Below are positions 46,287 through 57,500 of a stretch of DNA of 64,000 bases, piece by piece. Position numbers and translations under genes: made by a program. The notes beneath the pieces were generated by a model. The model saw only the letters and a program-made list of their open reading frames with translations. It was not told the DNA's origin and did not search any database. The stretch is from Pseudomonas sp. GD03919. GTDB taxonomy: Bacteria; Pseudomonadota; Gammaproteobacteria; Pseudomonadales; Pseudomonadaceae. The stretch's first letter is position 1. Every line of letters begins with the position of its first letter. The stretch spans positions 310,001 to 374,000 of the forward strand of contig NZ_CP104582.1 in NCBI RefSeq assembly GCF_029814935.1, read 5' to 3'.

Positions 46287-47744
46287 ATGGACTTCTATGA
46301 ACTGTTCAACTGGGCTCTGCTGGTCGTCACCTTCGCGGTAATGATCGGAATAGGTTTTCTCTCCTCGCGCAAAGTCAGGGACAGCGACGAAGGCGGCTTT
46401 CTGCTCGCCGGCCGAAGCCTGGGCGCCTTCGTCGGCGCCAGCACCATAGTCGCCACCGGCTTCAGCGGCTGGGGCTTTATGGGCTCGCCGGCGGTGGCCT
46501 ACGAGTTCGGCGCCATCGAGTTGCTGGGTAACTTCTTCTTCGCCCCGGCGATGATGATCGCCGTGCTGTTCTTCGCCAATCACATGCAGAAGCGCGCCCT
46601 GTGCATGGGCAGCAACACCATCCCCGAGTACATCGGCCAGATCCATGGCGGCGGCGCCGGCGGGCGCCTGCTGCAGGGGGTGGCGGCGGTCATGACCATC
46701 GTCCTGCTGATGGTCTTTCTGGTCAGCCAGATCAAGGCGGTGGGCATGCTCGGCGCGTCCTGGCTGAACATCGATATGACCAGCAGCGCCTGGCTGATGA
46801 TCTCGGTGATCATCCTCTACACCATGCTCGGCGGCCTGGCTGCGGTGGCCTGGACCGACACCGTGATGGTCTGCGGCATGGCCCTGGCCGCGGTGGTGAT
46901 CATGCTGCAGATGTTCACCAGCGTCGACCTGGGGCTGTGGGAGGCCAACCTCAACGGTATCGACCCGAACCTGCTCAACCCGGTCACCGCGGCGCCCTAC
47001 GGCGCGAGCAAGGCTTCGGTGTTTCTGGTGCTGCCCTATGCCTTCCTGTTCGCCGCGGTGTTGCCCTATATGGCCATCCGCTTTCTGGCCTTCCGGCCCA
47101 AGGTGAAGATGCACAAGGTCGGGATCTACGTGGCCATTCTCGGCGGCCTGCTCAGCCTGATCCCCATCGTCGGCCTGTACATGCGCGCCTTCGGCCCGCA
47201 GCTGGCCGATCCTGACAACGCCATGCCGATGTACCTGCAGACCTTCATGCACCCGGCGCTGCAGGGCTTGATCACCCTGTTCATCATCTTCGCCATGAAG
47301 TCCACCGCCAACTCCATGCTGCATACCGTGGCCTCGGCGACCTCGCACGACCTGCGCCTGGCACTGAACAAGCATGCCGAGACAGATTCGCCGCGTGCGC
47401 TGATCGTCAACCGTGTCGCGGTGGTGGCGCTGGGGCTGCTCGGCTTGCTGATGATGATGTACGCGCCGCCGTTCATGCTGTCCTGGCTCGGCATCCTCGG
47501 CTCCGGCACCCTGCTGGCGGCGATGATCGGCCCGGTGTTCATCTCCACCTTCTGGCGTGGCAACGTCGCCGGCGCGCTGACGGCCATGCTGGTCGGCTTC
47601 TTCACCAGCGGCGGTCTGTTGCTGAGCACCGATATCGGCTGGGTGGAAGGACCGTTGCTCGGTTGCCTGGTCTCGTCGCTCTGCTACGTGACGGTATCCG
47701 TCCTGACCCGCAGCCGACTGCCGGTGTTGCAGCGCGGGCTCTGA
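46287..47744 (+). CDS. sodium:solute symporter (SSS family)
   Basis: The 485-residue protein has about thirteen transmembrane segments. The SSS core motifs are visible at the N-terminus ([20 protein letters not shown], then ATGFSGWGF) and in [11 protein letters not shown]. The substrate is unknown. It may carry creatine, sarcosine, glycine, urea-derived or betaine-type compounds, given the cluster. The ATG at 46287 lies 5 bp after the small membrane peptide. A terminator follows at 47762. Confidence 0.88.
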   Translation: MDFYELFNWALLVVTFAVMIGIGFLSSRKVRDSDEGGFLLAGRSLGAFVGASTIVATGFSGWGFMGSPAVAYEFGAIELLGNFFFAPAMMIAVLFFANHMQKRALCMGSNTIPEYIGQIHGGGAGGRLLQGVAAVMTIVLLMVFLVSQIKAVGMLGASWLNIDMTSSAWLMISVIILYTMLGGLAAVAWTDTVMVCGMALAAVVIMLQMFTSVDLGLWEANLNGIDPNLLNPVTAAPYGASKASVFLVLPYAFLFAAVLPYMAIRFLAFRPKVKMHKVGIYVAILGGLLSLIPIVGLYMRAFGPQLADPDNAMPMYLQTFMHPALQGLITLFIIFAMKSTANSMLHTVASATSHDLRLALNKHAETDSPRALIVNRVAVVALGLLGLLMMMYAPPFMLSWLGILGSGTLLAAMIGPVFISTFWRGNVAGALTAMLVGFFTSGGLLLSTDIGWVEGPLLGCLVSSLCYVTVSVLTRSRLPVLQRGL

Positions 47745-47761
47745 GTCCTGCTCTGTTGAGC

Positions 47762-47795
47762 AAGGCCACGGTCTTTCTGGAGTCCGTGGCCTTTT
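47762..47795 (+). terminator. rho-independent terminator after the SSS gene
   Basis: AAGGCCACGG and CCGTGGCCTT form a 10-bp stem with a 12-nt loop and a following TTTT, closing the creatinase to SSS unit. Confidence 0.88.
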
Positions 47796-47850
47796 GCTAT
47801 CCGTAGCCCGCCGGTGGCGGGCCCAAGGTTTCTACAGGAGTTCGAACACG

Positions 47851-49734
47851 ATGAGGATCAGCACCAAGGTGGCGTTAGCCGCAGCATTGGTTCTGCTGTT
47901 GACCACCAGCCTGTTGTCGCTGATTCTGATCAGCCAGGTGCGCGGCACCTTGCGCCAGCAGGTCGAAACCAGCATCAACGAATCGAGCACGGCGCTGGCG
48001 CGCCGGATCGAGGCCTGGCTGAACGCCAAGTTGCAACTGATCGACATGGCTGCGCAGCAGATAGATCTCAATTTCAGCGAGTCGCAGATAGAACAGGTTT
48101 TCGCATCAGTCGTGCTCAAGGAGCAGTTTCTCTCCATGTTCGGCGGGCTGGAGGCGACCGGAGGGCGAGCTCTCAGCAACGATCCGGGTTGGCATCCTCC
48201 CGCCGATTGGGACGCCCGCCAGCGGCCCTGGTATGCGCAGGCCCGGGACGCCTCGCGAGCCGTGCTAACCGAACCCTACGCGGTAGCCGGGACCGGTGAG
48301 GTCCTGATATCTGCAGTGGCTCGGTTCAGCGACGTCGGGGCGTTCAAGGGAGCATTCGGTGGCGACATCCGCTTGCAGACGGTGGCCGACGCGATCAACA
48401 CCCTGGATTTCAACGGGGCTGGTTATGCCTTCCTGTTGAGCCGCAGTGGCACCATCATTTCCCACCCTGATACCCGCATGAACGGCAAGGCCTACAGCGA
48501 CCTGTTCGACGGCCAGACACCTCCGCTGGACAAGGGGCTGCAGGAGGCCTGTGACGATGGGCGGCTGCTGCTTTCCTTCACGCCCCTGAGCGATCTTGCG
48601 GATATGGATTGGTACATCGGTGTGGTGTTGGACAAGCGCTTGGTCATGGCCGAGGTCGATGCCCTCAGTCAACGTGCCGTGCTCGGCACCCTGCTCGGGG
48701 TGGTTGTCAGCCTGGTGCTGCAGGGGTTGTTGATGAGGCGGCTGCTCGAGCCCCTCGATCGGCTCAGGGCTTCTTTGCGCGAGGTCAACAGCGGTCAGGG
48801 CGATCTCACGCGTCGTCTGCCGGCCAGCGGTAGCGATGAGATCGCCCTGGTCTCGCGCGAGTTCAACGGCTTTCTGCAGTACCTGCAGGGTTTGATCGGC
48901 AAGATGGTCGGTGGCTCGCAGCGGGTGCGTGCCAGTACTGCCCTGACCTGCAACGAAGCCGAGGTGTCCGCCGAGCGTTTGCAGGCGCAATTGCAGGAGC
49001 TCGACCAACTGGCCACGGCGATGCAGGAAATGGCGTCCACTGCCGAGGAGGTTGCGCGCAACGCCCAGGCCGCCGCCCAGACGGCGACCGGCGCCAACCT
49101 GGAAACCGCAAGCGGCCTCGTCGTGGTTGCGCGCACCAGCCGGGCGATCAAGCAGTTGGCCGCCGATATGGATGACACCGGCCAGGCAATCAATCGGCTG
49201 GTCGGGCTCAGCCACGACATCGAGTCGATTCTTGCGGTGATCGTCAGTATTGCCGAGCAGACCAACCTGCTGGCCCTCAACGCGGCAATCGAGGCGGCCC
49301 GTGCCGGGGAGTCTGGGCGAGGTTTTGCCGTGGTGGCTGACGAGGTTCGCTCGCTGGCCTCGCGTACCCAGCAATCGACCGAGGAGATCCGCCAGATGAT
49401 CGACCATCTCCAGAGCGGGGTGAAGGAGGTGGAGGCGCGCATGCGGCAGAGTCGCGACAGCGCCATCTGGACCGCCGAAGATGCCGGCGACGCCAATCGG
49501 CTGCTCGAGAGTGTTGGTGAGGCGATCGCCCGGATCAGCGACATGAACCTGCAGATCGCCGCCGCGGCCGAGCAGCAGAGCGCCACTACCGAGGAGATCA
49601 ACCGCAATACCTGCAACATCCGCGACATCAGCCAGCTGGTCGCCGCCGGCGCTCAACAGCAGGTCCGGCAATGTGGGCTGATGGTCGAGCAGGTGGTCCA
49701 ACAGGATCAGTTGCTGGGTCGTTTCAACGTGTGA
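47851..49734 (+). CDS. methyl-accepting chemotaxis protein with dCache ligand domain
   Basis: The 627-residue receptor has TM1 at about 10-30 and a periplasmic dCache domain to about 275. TM2 ([16 protein letters not shown]), HAMP and the signalling domain with [20 protein letters not shown] follow. The ligand pocket motif reads W120-D121...R125-P-W127-Y128, Tyr143, Asp172. That matches the amino-acid/amine dCache pattern except for Trp-Asp in place of the first Tyr. CAGGAG precedes the ATG. Lying inside the creatinine and sarcosine cluster, it may sense one of these amines, which is inference. No C-terminal CheR pentapeptide is seen. Confidence 0.92.
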   Translation: MRISTKVALAAALVLLLTTSLLSLILISQVRGTLRQQVETSINESSTALARRIEAWLNAKLQLIDMAAQQIDLNFSESQIEQVFASVVLKEQFLSMFGGLEATGGRALSNDPGWHPPADWDARQRPWYAQARDASRAVLTEPYAVAGTGEVLISAVARFSDVGAFKGAFGGDIRLQTVADAINTLDFNGAGYAFLLSRSGTIISHPDTRMNGKAYSDLFDGQTPPLDKGLQEACDDGRLLLSFTPLSDLADMDWYIGVVLDKRLVMAEVDALSQRAVLGTLLGVVVSLVLQGLLMRRLLEPLDRLRASLREVNSGQGDLTRRLPASGSDEIALVSREFNGFLQYLQGLIGKMVGGSQRVRASTALTCNEAEVSAERLQAQLQELDQLATAMQEMASTAEEVARNAQAAAQTATGANLETASGLVVVARTSRAIKQLAADMDDTGQAINRLVGLSHDIESILAVIVSIAEQTNLLALNAAIEAARAGESGRGFAVVADEVRSLASRTQQSTEEIRQMIDHLQSGVKEVEARMRQSRDSAIWTAEDAGDANRLLESVGEAIARISDMNLQIAAAAEQQSATTEEINRNTCNIRDISQLVAAGAQQQVRQCGLMVEQVVQQDQLLGRFNV

Positions 49735-49830
49735 GCCTGCTGCGCGGAGGAGGGCGCTCAGTTGTGGTGAAGACGGCAAGCGCCCTGGCGAGACGGTCTC
49801 CGGGGGGCCGCGAGCGTTGTGCAGCAGCGC

Positions 49831-50829
49831 TCAGCCCAAGGGGCTCTGCTTGCGCTCGCCGCGCGGCGACAGGCCGAACTGGCGGCTGTAGCACTTGGAA
49901 AAGTGCGCCGGCGAGGCGAAGCCGCAAGCCAGGGCGACGTCGCGCACCTGGGCATCGCTGCGCAGCAGCAGCTCGCGCGCCCGGTTCAGCCGCAGCTCCA
50001 GGTAGTACTGGCTGGGCTTGCGCCCCAGGTACTTGTGGAACAACCGCTCCAGCTGGCGCACCGACACCTCGTTGAGCTGCGCCAGCTCCTCCAGTTCCAG
50101 CGGTTCCTCCAGATTCGACTCCATGATCGCCACGATCTGGCTCAGCTTGGGCTGGGCGTTGCCGATCTTCTGCCGCAACGGGATGCGCTGCTGGTCGCGG
50201 GCGCTGCGCACCCGGTCGCACAGCATCAGCTCGGCGGCGCGGCTGGCGATCTCGGCGCCGTCGGGCTCGCGGCTGACCAACTGCAGGGTCATGTCCATCG
50301 CGGCGGTGCCGCCCGAGCAGGTGTAGCGATCGCGATCCAGCTCGTACAGCTGGTTGGAGATGATGATTCCCGGGAACTTCTCCTTGACCTGCTCGATGTC
50401 TTCCCAGTGCAGGGTGCAGCGATAACCCTTGAGCAGGCCGGCGCAGGCCAGCAGGTGGCTGCCGGTGCAGATGCCGCCCAGCGGCACGCCCTGTTCGGCC
50501 AGCCGGCGTAGCCATGCGAGCAGCGTCCGGTCGTACTTCTGCGGGATCGGGTTGGCGCCGACGACGAACAGGGCGTCCAGCGGTGGCGCCTGCTCGAAGC
50601 TGGTGTCCGCCAGCACGCGCATGCCGTTGCTGGCCGGCACCGGCTCGTTGCCGGCGGCGATAAGCAGGGTACGGTACAGCGGTCGTCTGGCGGCCAGGCC
50701 GGCCATGCGCAGGGTCTCGATGGACGAGGCGAAGCCGATGGCGGTGAAGTTGGGGATCAGCAGGAAGCCGAAGGTCTTCAGCGTGCCGCAGGCAGGCGCT
50801 TGCGGTTGCAGATATTCGGTGTAGCTCAT
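49831..50829 (-). CDS. GlxA family AraC-type regulator, GbdR/SouR-like
   Basis: The 332-residue protein has a DJ-1/PfpI-type domain (FGFLLIPNFTAIGFASSIETLR) with Cys retained in GGICTGSHLLACAG. The C-terminal AraC domain (VSVRQLERLFHKYLGRKPSQYY, VRDVALACGFASPAHFSKCYSRQFG) binds DNA. It is divergent from glyA-sox, whose promoter has the shared operator. It is therefore the best local candidate for the regulator of sarcosine use. GbdR itself may lie elsewhere. The start at 50829 begins SYTEYLQPQAP. A longer in-frame form to 50898 is less likely. Confidence 0.87.
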   Translation of the reverse strand: MSYTEYLQPQAPACGTLKTFGFLLIPNFTAIGFASSIETLRMAGLAARRPLYRTLLIAAGNEPVPASNGMRVLADTSFEQAPPLDALFVVGANPIPQKYDRTLLAWLRRLAEQGVPLGGICTGSHLLACAGLLKGYRCTLHWEDIEQVKEKFPGIIISNQLYELDRDRYTCSGGTAAMDMTLQLVSREPDGAEIASRAAELMLCDRVRSARDQQRIPLRQKIGNAQPKLSQIVAIMESNLEEPLELEELAQLNEVSVRQLERLFHKYLGRKPSQYYLELRLNRARELLLRSDAQVRDVALACGFASPAHFSKCYSRQFGLSPRGERKQSPLG

Positions 50830-51034
50830 CTGGTGGTGCTCCTGTCCGGTCCTCGCCAGCGGGAGGCGGGTCAACCCTGTTCGGCCCCCGGCGCGCATGA
50901 CGCGATCTTACACCGAATTGGCCCTGGCCCGGCGCTGTGGTCCAGGGCGCCACCTGTCTCTGCGCGACATCCCCGGCGTTGGGCCGCCAGGCACCGCCGT
51001 CACCGCCCGTCGCGTGATTCGTGGCAGGTCAGTT

Positions 51035-51089
51035 TGAGCATTTTGACGTCGTATTTAGGCAAATGACCCCCCAGGCTATTTCGCACAAT
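51035..51089 (+). promoter_or_regulatory. GbdR-type operator/promoter of glyA-soxBDAG
   Basis: TGAGCA at 51035 and TAGGCA at 51056 are 21 bp apart, with GTCG at 51048. AAATGA is the weak -35 at 51061, followed by a 17-bp spacer and CACAAT as -10 at 51084-51089. The rest of the 357-bp gap 50830-51186 shows no gene and no glycine riboswitch that I can recognise. Confidence 0.7.
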
Positions 51090-51186
51090 CGATTCCAACA
51101 GATGTCTTGCCTATGGCTACGCGAGCCAGCGCGGCGGGCGCTTCACCAACACTGATGTGGCCCTGACGGGTTGCCGGGAGATCGAG

Positions 51187-52440
51187 ATGTTCAGCAAGCA
51201 GGATCAGATTCAGGGTTACGACGACGAGTTGCTCGCGGCGATCAATCAGGAAGAGCGCCGTCAGGAAGAGCATATCGAGCTGATCGCCTCGGAGAACTAC
51301 TGCAGCCAGCGCGTGATGGAAGCGCAGGGCAGCGGCCTGACCAACAAGTACGCCGAAGGTTATCCGGGCAAGCGTTATTACGGTGGTTGTGAATATGTCG
51401 ACAAGGTCGAGCAGCTGGCCATCGACCGCGCAAAGGCGCTGTTCGGCGCCGACTACGCCAACGTCCAGCCGCACTCCGGCTCCTCGGCCAACAGCGCTGT
51501 CTACCTGGCGCTGCTCAATGCCGGCGACACCATCCTCGGCATGAGCCTGGCCCACGGCGGTCACCTGACTCACGGCGCCAAGGTGTCGTCCTCGGGCAAG
51601 CTCTACAACGCCGTACAGTACGGTCTGGACACCGCTACCGGTCTGATCGATTACGACGAGGTCGAGCGTCTGGCCGTGGAGCACAAGCCGAAGATCATCG
51701 TCGCCGGCTTCTCCGCCTATTCCAAGACCCTGGATTTCCCGCGCTTTCGTGCCATTGCCGACAAGGTCGGCGCGCTGCTGTTCGTCGATATGGCGCATGT
51801 GGCGGGCCTGGTCGCTGCGGGTCTGTACCCGAACCCGATCCCCTTTGCCGATGTGGTCACCACCACCACCCACAAGACCCTGCGCGGCCCGCGTGGCGGC
51901 CTGATCCTGGCCAAGGCCAACGAAGAAATCGAGAAGAAGCTCAACTCCGCCGTGTTCCCGGGTGCCCAGGGCGGCCCGCTGATGCACGTCATCGCCGCCA
52001 AGGCGGTGTGCTTCAAGGAGGCCATGGAGCCGGAGTTCAAGGCTTACCAGCAGCAGGTGATCGACAACGCTCAGGCCATGGCCAGGGTGTTCATCGAGCG
52101 CGGCTACGAGGTGGTCTCTGGCGGTACCGACAACCATCTGTTTTTGCTCAGCCTGATCAAACAGGGCCTGACCGGCAAAGAGGCCGATGCTGCCCTGGGC
52201 CGCGCCGGCATCACCGTGAACAAGAACGCCGTGCCCAACGACCCGCAGTCGCCGTTCGTGACCTCGGGCATCCGCATCGGTACGCCGGCTGTGACCACTC
52301 GAGGTTTCAAGGTCGCCCAGTGCCAGGCGCTGGCCGGCTGGATCTGCGACATCCTCGATCACCTCGGCGATGCCGATGTCGAGGCGCAGGTGGCCAGGCT
52401 GGTCGCCGGGCTGTGCGCGGATTATCCGGTCTATCGCTAA
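51187..52440 (+). CDS. glyA: serine hydroxymethyltransferase
   Basis: PLP enzyme joining glycine and 5,10-methylene-tetrahydrofolate to serine. Here it consumes both products of sarcosine oxidase. The 417-residue length is standard. The active-site Lys lies in [15 protein letters not shown], and the IELIASENY start motif is present. The ATG at 51187 follows GGGAG. It is the first gene of the glyA-soxB-soxD-soxA-soxG order known from P. aeruginosa (glyA1). Another glyA copy presumably serves biosynthesis. Confidence 0.97.
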   Translation: MFSKQDQIQGYDDELLAAINQEERRQEEHIELIASENYCSQRVMEAQGSGLTNKYAEGYPGKRYYGGCEYVDKVEQLAIDRAKALFGADYANVQPHSGSSANSAVYLALLNAGDTILGMSLAHGGHLTHGAKVSSSGKLYNAVQYGLDTATGLIDYDEVERLAVEHKPKIIVAGFSAYSKTLDFPRFRAIADKVGALLFVDMAHVAGLVAAGLYPNPIPFADVVTTTTHKTLRGPRGGLILAKANEEIEKKLNSAVFPGAQGGPLMHVIAAKAVCFKEAMEPEFKAYQQQVIDNAQAMARVFIERGYEVVSGGTDNHLFLLSLIKQGLTGKEADAALGRAGITVNKNAVPNDPQSPFVTSGIRIGTPAVTTRGFKVAQCQALAGWICDILDHLGDADVEAQVARLVAGLCADYPVYR

Positions 52441-52485
52441 CGCGTTTTGTTCTGTTGCCGGAGCGTGATAACCAGGGTCATAGCC

Positions 52486-52545
52486 GTAGAGTGGGCTTCA
52501 GCCCACTAGCAGCAGGCAGTCCTGGTGGGCTGAAGCCCACCCTAC
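52486..52545. repeat. REP-like inverted pair between glyA and soxB
   Basis: GTAGAGTGGGCTTCAGCCCA plus CT (52486-52507) and GGTGGGCTGAAGCCCACCCT plus AC (52524-52545) belong to the same family and 60-bp format as the pilT-pilU copy. It lies within a probable operon, so it may attenuate transcription or protect upstream mRNA. Confidence 0.85.
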
Positions 52546-52615
52546 TGGAAACATCTGACGATCAAAAAAGCATCTACAGGTCAGGCGTTCGAGAACAGAT
52601 TCAAGGAGCATTTTC

Positions 52616-53866
52616 ATGCAACGTTATTCCGGCTTCGGCCTGTTCAAGCACTCGTTCAGCCACCATGAGAACTGGCAGCGCATGTGGCGCAACCCGACGC
52701 CCAAGCCGGTGTACGACGTGGTCATCGTCGGCGGTGGCGGCCATGGCCTGGCCACGGCCTATTACCTGGCCAAGGAGTTTGGCGTGAAGAACGTCGCCGT
52801 GGTCGAGAAGGGCTGGCTTGGCGGCGGCAACACCGCGCGCAATACCACCATCGTGCGTTCCAACTACCTGTGGGACGAGTCCGCGCAGCTCTACGAACAC
52901 GCCATGAAGCTGTGGGAAGGTCTGTCGCAGGACATCAACTACAACGTCATGTTCTCCCAGCGGGGTGTCTACAACCTCTGCCACACCCTGCAGGACATGC
53001 GCGACGCCGAGCGCCGCGTCAGCGCCAACCGCCTCAACGGCGTGGACGGCGAACTGCTCGATGCCAAGCAGGTGGCCGAGGAGATTCCCTACCTCGACTG
53101 CAGCAAGAACACCCGTTACCCGGTGATGGGTTCCACCGTACAGCGTCGCGGTGGCGTTGCCCGTCACGACGCCGTGGCCTGGGGCTACGCGCGTGCCGCC
53201 GATGCCCTGGGCGTCGACCTGATCCAGAACACCGAGGTGATTGGTTTTCGCAAGCAGAACGGTGCGGTGATTGGCGTGGAAACCAACAAGGGCTTTATCG
53301 GTGCCAAGCGTGTCGGTGTGGTCACGGCCGGCAACTCCGGGCACATGGCCAAACTGGCCGGGTTCCGCTTGCCGCTGGAATCGCACCCGTTGCAGGCACT
53401 GGTGTCCGAGCCGATCAAGCCGATCATCGACAGCGTGATCATGTCCAACGCCGTGCATGGCTACATCAGCCAGTCGGACAAGGGCGACCTGGTCATCGGC
53501 GCCGGTATCGACGGCTACAACGGCTACGGCCAGCGCGGCTCCTACCACACCATCGAACACACCCTGCAGGCCATCGTCGAGATGTTCCCGGTGCTTTCGC
53601 GGGTGCGCATGAACCGTCAGTGGGGCGGCATCGTCGACACCAGCCCGGACGCTTGCCCGATCATTTCCAAGACCCCGGTGGACAACCTGTTCTTCAACTG
53701 CGGTTGGGGCACCGGTGGCTTCAAGGCTACGCCGGGTTCGGGCCACGTATTTGCCGCCAGCCTGGCCAAGGGTGAGATGCACCCGCTGGCCAAGCCGTTC
53801 TCCATCGACCGTTTTCACACCGGCGCACTGATCGACGAGCACGGCGCCGCTGCAGTGGCTCACTAA
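52616..53866 (+). CDS. soxB: sarcosine oxidase beta subunit
   Basis: FAD- and FMN-binding subunit of heterotetrameric sarcosine oxidase, which oxidises sarcosine to glycine and a one-carbon unit. The 416-residue protein has a Rossmann motif [20 protein letters not shown] at about 36-55. His184 in [10 protein letters not shown] fits the covalently flavinylated His of known beta subunits. Ribosome-binding site AAGGAG before the ATG at 52616. The sox genes follow in order B, D, A, G, with a repeat-filled gap after soxB. Confidence 0.96.
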   Translation: MQRYSGFGLFKHSFSHHENWQRMWRNPTPKPVYDVVIVGGGGHGLATAYYLAKEFGVKNVAVVEKGWLGGGNTARNTTIVRSNYLWDESAQLYEHAMKLWEGLSQDINYNVMFSQRGVYNLCHTLQDMRDAERRVSANRLNGVDGELLDAKQVAEEIPYLDCSKNTRYPVMGSTVQRRGGVARHDAVAWGYARAADALGVDLIQNTEVIGFRKQNGAVIGVETNKGFIGAKRVGVVTAGNSGHMAKLAGFRLPLESHPLQALVSEPIKPIIDSVIMSNAVHGYISQSDKGDLVIGAGIDGYNGYGQRGSYHTIEHTLQAIVEMFPVLSRVRMNRQWGGIVDTSPDACPIISKTPVDNLFFNCGWGTGGFKATPGSGHVFAASLAKGEMHPLAKPFSIDRFHTGALIDEHGAAAVAH

Positions 53867-53891
53867 AAGCGCGCGTAGCGCAAAGCTGATG

Positions 53892-54154
53892 ACCCTCTCC
53901 CGCTTGCGGGAGAGGGTGGCCCGCAGGGCCGGGAGAGGGCGGTTCGGCCAACACCGTAGCCCTCTCCCCCGACCCCTCTCCCACAAGTGGGAGAGGGGAG
54001 AACAAAACGTCCTCCTCCGCTTGCGGGAGAGGGTGCCCGAAGGGCGGGAGAGGGTGCTGAGTTCGGCACTGCAGCTCCCAGTAACTGACTCGGGGGATGG
54101 CGTGCATAGAGCAGCCCTCTCCCCCAGCCCCTCTCCCGCAAGCGGGAGAGGGGA
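53892..54154. repeat. CTCTCCC hairpin repeats between soxB and soxD
   Basis: The 311-bp gap holds several hairpins of the CCCTCTCCCGC/GCGGGAGAGGG type (first at 53892-53917, last around 54130-54154) plus degenerate copies between them. No gene is present. The same repeat type sits before purU at 58294-58394. Confidence 0.85.
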
Positions 54155-54177
54155 GCAAAGCAAGCGGAGGCTCCACC

Positions 54178-54504
54178 ATGCTGCACATCTTCTGCCCTTA
54201 CTGTGGCGAACTGCGCTCCGAAGAGGAATTCCACGCCAAGGGTCAGGCGCACATCGCCCGCCCGCTCGATCCCGATGCCTGCAGTGATGCGGAGTGGGGC
54301 GAGTACATGTTCTTCCGCGACAACCCGCGCGGCATTCACCATGAGCTGTGGGTGCACGCAGCCGGTTGCCGCAAGTATTTCAACGTCACCCGCCACACCG
54401 TGACCTACGAGATCCTCGAGACCTACAAGGTCGGCGAGAAGCCTTCGGTCACCGCGGCCGGGGCCACCGACAAGCAAGCCGTGGTAGAAGGAGTAACGGC
54501 ATGA
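54178..54504 (+). CDS. soxD: sarcosine oxidase delta subunit
   Basis: Small zinc-binding subunit of the heterotetrameric sarcosine oxidase. The 108-residue protein has Cys6 and Cys9 (FCPYCGE), and His60 and Cys64 in ELWVHAAGCRKYF, which correspond to the zinc ligands of known delta subunits. The ATG at 54178 directly follows the repeat block (CGGAGG upstream). Its stop overlaps the soxA start (ATGA). Confidence 0.95.
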   Translation: MLHIFCPYCGELRSEEEFHAKGQAHIARPLDPDACSDAEWGEYMFFRDNPRGIHHELWVHAAGCRKYFNVTRHTVTYEILETYKVGEKPSVTAAGATDKQAVVEGVTA

Positions 54505-57500
54505 GCCAGGTCAATCGTCTTGCCAAGGGCGGTCGCATCGACCGCAGCCAGCCGTTGAGCTTCACCTTCAACGGCCAGACCTACCAGGGCTATGCCGGCG
54601 ACAGCCTGGCCGCCGCGCTGCTGGCCAACGGCGTCGACATCGTCGGGCGCAGCTTCAAGTATTCGCGCCCACGCGGCATCGTTGCCGCAGGTGCGGAAGA
54701 GCCCAATGCCGTGCTGCAGATCGGCTCCACCGAGGCGGCGCAGATTCCCAACGTGCGCGCCACCCAGCAGGCGCTGTACAGCGGTCTGGTGGCCAACAGC
54801 ACCAACGGCTGGCCGAGCGTCAACACCGACCTGATGGGTATCCTCGGCAAGGTCGGCGGCGGCATGATGCCGCCCGGTTTCTACTACAAGACCTTCATGT
54901 ATCCACAGAACCTGTGGATGACCTACGAGAAGTACATCCGTAAGGCCGCAGGCTTAGGCCGTTCGCCCACCGAGGTCGACCCGGACATCTATGACCAGCT
55001 CAATCAGCACTGCGACGTGCTGATCGTCGGCGCTGGTCCGGCCGGTCTCGCCGCCGCGCTGGCTGCCGGCCGTAGCGGTGCGCGGGTGATCCTCGCCGAT
55101 GAGCAGGAAGAGTTCGGCGGCAGCCTGCTCGACACTCGCGAAACCCTCGACGGCAAGCCCGCCGCCGACTGGGTGGCGCAGGCCATCGCCGAGTTGCAGG
55201 CAATGCCGGAAGTGACCCTGCTGCCACGCGCCACGGTCAACGGTTACCACGACCACAACTTCCTCACCATCCACCAGCGTCTGACCGACCACCTCGGTGA
55301 AACCGCGCCGATGGGCCAGGCCCGTCAGCGCATGCACCGCGTGCGTGCCAAGCGTGTGGTATTGGCCAGCGGTGCCCATGAGCGGCCGCTGGTGTACGCC
55401 AACAATGATGTGCCCGGCAACATGCTGGCCGGCGCCGTATCGACCTATGTGCGTCGCTATGGTGTGGCGCCAGGGCAGGAACTGGTGTTGTCGACCAACA
55501 ATGATTACGCCTACCGCGTGGTGCTCGACTGGCTCGATGCCGGGCGCCAGGTGGTGGCTGTCGCCGATGCCCGCAGCAACCCGCGCGGCAGCTGGGTCGA
55601 GGAAGCGCGTGCGCGTGGCGTGCGCATCCTCACCGGCAGCGCGGTGGTCGAGGCGCGCGGCAGCAAGCGCGTCACCGGGGCGCGCATCTGCGCCATCGAT
55701 GCCAAGGCACACAAGGTCACCAGTCCCGGCGAAGTGTTGGACTGCGACCTGATCGTCAGCTCCGGCGGCTATAGCCCGGTGGTGCACCTGGCTTCGCACC
55801 TGGGCGGTCGCCCGGAGTGGCGTGAAGACATCCTCGGTTTCGTGCCGGGGCCGGGTAACGGTATCCAGCAGCGCATCGACGCCGGTGCGGTGAATGGCGT
55901 GTTCGCCCTCGGCGACGTGCTCGCCAACGGTTTCGAGGCCGGCGCCAAGGCAGCTGCCGAGGCTGGTTACAAGGCCGTCAGCGGTAGCCTGCCGCAGGCC
56001 GAGGCGCGCCAGGAAGAGCCGATGCTGGCGCTGTTCCAGGTGCCGCACGACAAGTCCACGGCGCGTGCGCCCAAGCAGTTCGTCGACCTGCAGAACGACG
56101 TCACCGCCGCCGGCATCGAGCTGGCCACGCGCGAGGGCTTCGAGTCGGTCGAGCACGTCAAACGTTACACCGCACTGGGCTTCGGCACCGACCAGGGCAA
56201 GCTGGGCAACATCAACGGCCTGGCTATCGCCGCGCGTTCGATGGGCATCAGCATCGTGCAGATGGGCACCACCATGTTCCGCCCGAACTACACGCCGGTG
56301 ACCTTCGGTGCTGTGGCCGGTCGCCACTGTGGCGAGCTGTTCGATGCCAAGCGCTACACCGCGATGCAGGCCTGGCACGTGAAGAACGGTGCCGAGTTCG
56401 AGGACGTCGGCCAGTGGAAGCGCCCCTGGTACTTCCCGAAAAATGGCGAGGATCTGCACGCCGCCGTGGCCCGTGAGTGCCTGGCCGTACGCAACAGCGT
56501 GGGCATCCTCGATGCCTCGACCCTGGGCAAGATCGACATCCAGGGCCCGGATGCGCGCGAGTTCCTCAATCGCGTCTACACCAACGCCTGGACCAAGCTG
56601 GACGTGGGCAAGGCGCGCTACGGTCTGATGTGCAAGGAAGACGGCATGGTCTTCGACGACGGCGTTACCGCCTGTCTGGCCGACAACCATTTCGTCATGA
56701 CCACCACCACTGGCGGCGCGGCGCGGGTGATGGAATGGCTGGAGATCTACCACCAGACCGAATGGCCGGAGCTGAAGGTGTACTTCACCTCGGTCACCGA
56801 CCACTGGGCGACCATGACCCTGTCCGGCCCCAACAGCCGCAAGCTGCTGGCCAAGGTCACCGACATCGACCTGGACAAGGACGCCTTCCCGTTCATGAGC
56901 TGGAAGGAAGGCCTGGTCGGTGGCGTGCCGGCGCGGGTGTTCCGCATCTCTTTCACCGGCGAGCTGAGCTACGAGGTGAACGTGCAGGCCGACTACGCTC
57001 TGGGCGTGTGGGAGCAGATCATCGAAGCCGGCAAGGAGTTCGACCTGACTCCCTACGGCACCGAGACCATGCACGTACTGCGTGCGGAGAAGGGCTTCAT
57101 CATCGTTGGCCAGGACACCGACGCCTCGGTGACCCCGGACGACCTCAACATGGGCTGGTGCGTCGGTCGCACCAAACCTTTCTCCTGGATCGGCAAGCGT
57201 GGCATGAACCGCGCCGACTGCCTGCGCGAAGACCGCAAGCAGCTGGTCGGGCTGAAACCGGTCAACCCGAACCAGGTGCTGCCGGAAGGTGCGCAACTGG
57301 TGTTCGACCCGAAACAGTCCATCCCGATGCAGATGGTCGGTCACGTCACCTCCAGCTACATGAGCGCGGCTATGGGCTACAGCTTCGCTATGGCGGTGGT
57401 CAAGGGCGGCCTCAAGCGCATGGGCGAGCGCGTGTTCGCGCCACTGGCCGATGGCAGCGTGATCGAAGCCGAAATCTGCAGCTCCGTGTTCTATGACCCG

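Noticed and set aside
50830..51186. Glycine riboswitch before glyA
   Set aside because: I could not find the paired conserved aptamer cores. The gap is explained by the AraC-type operator and promoter.
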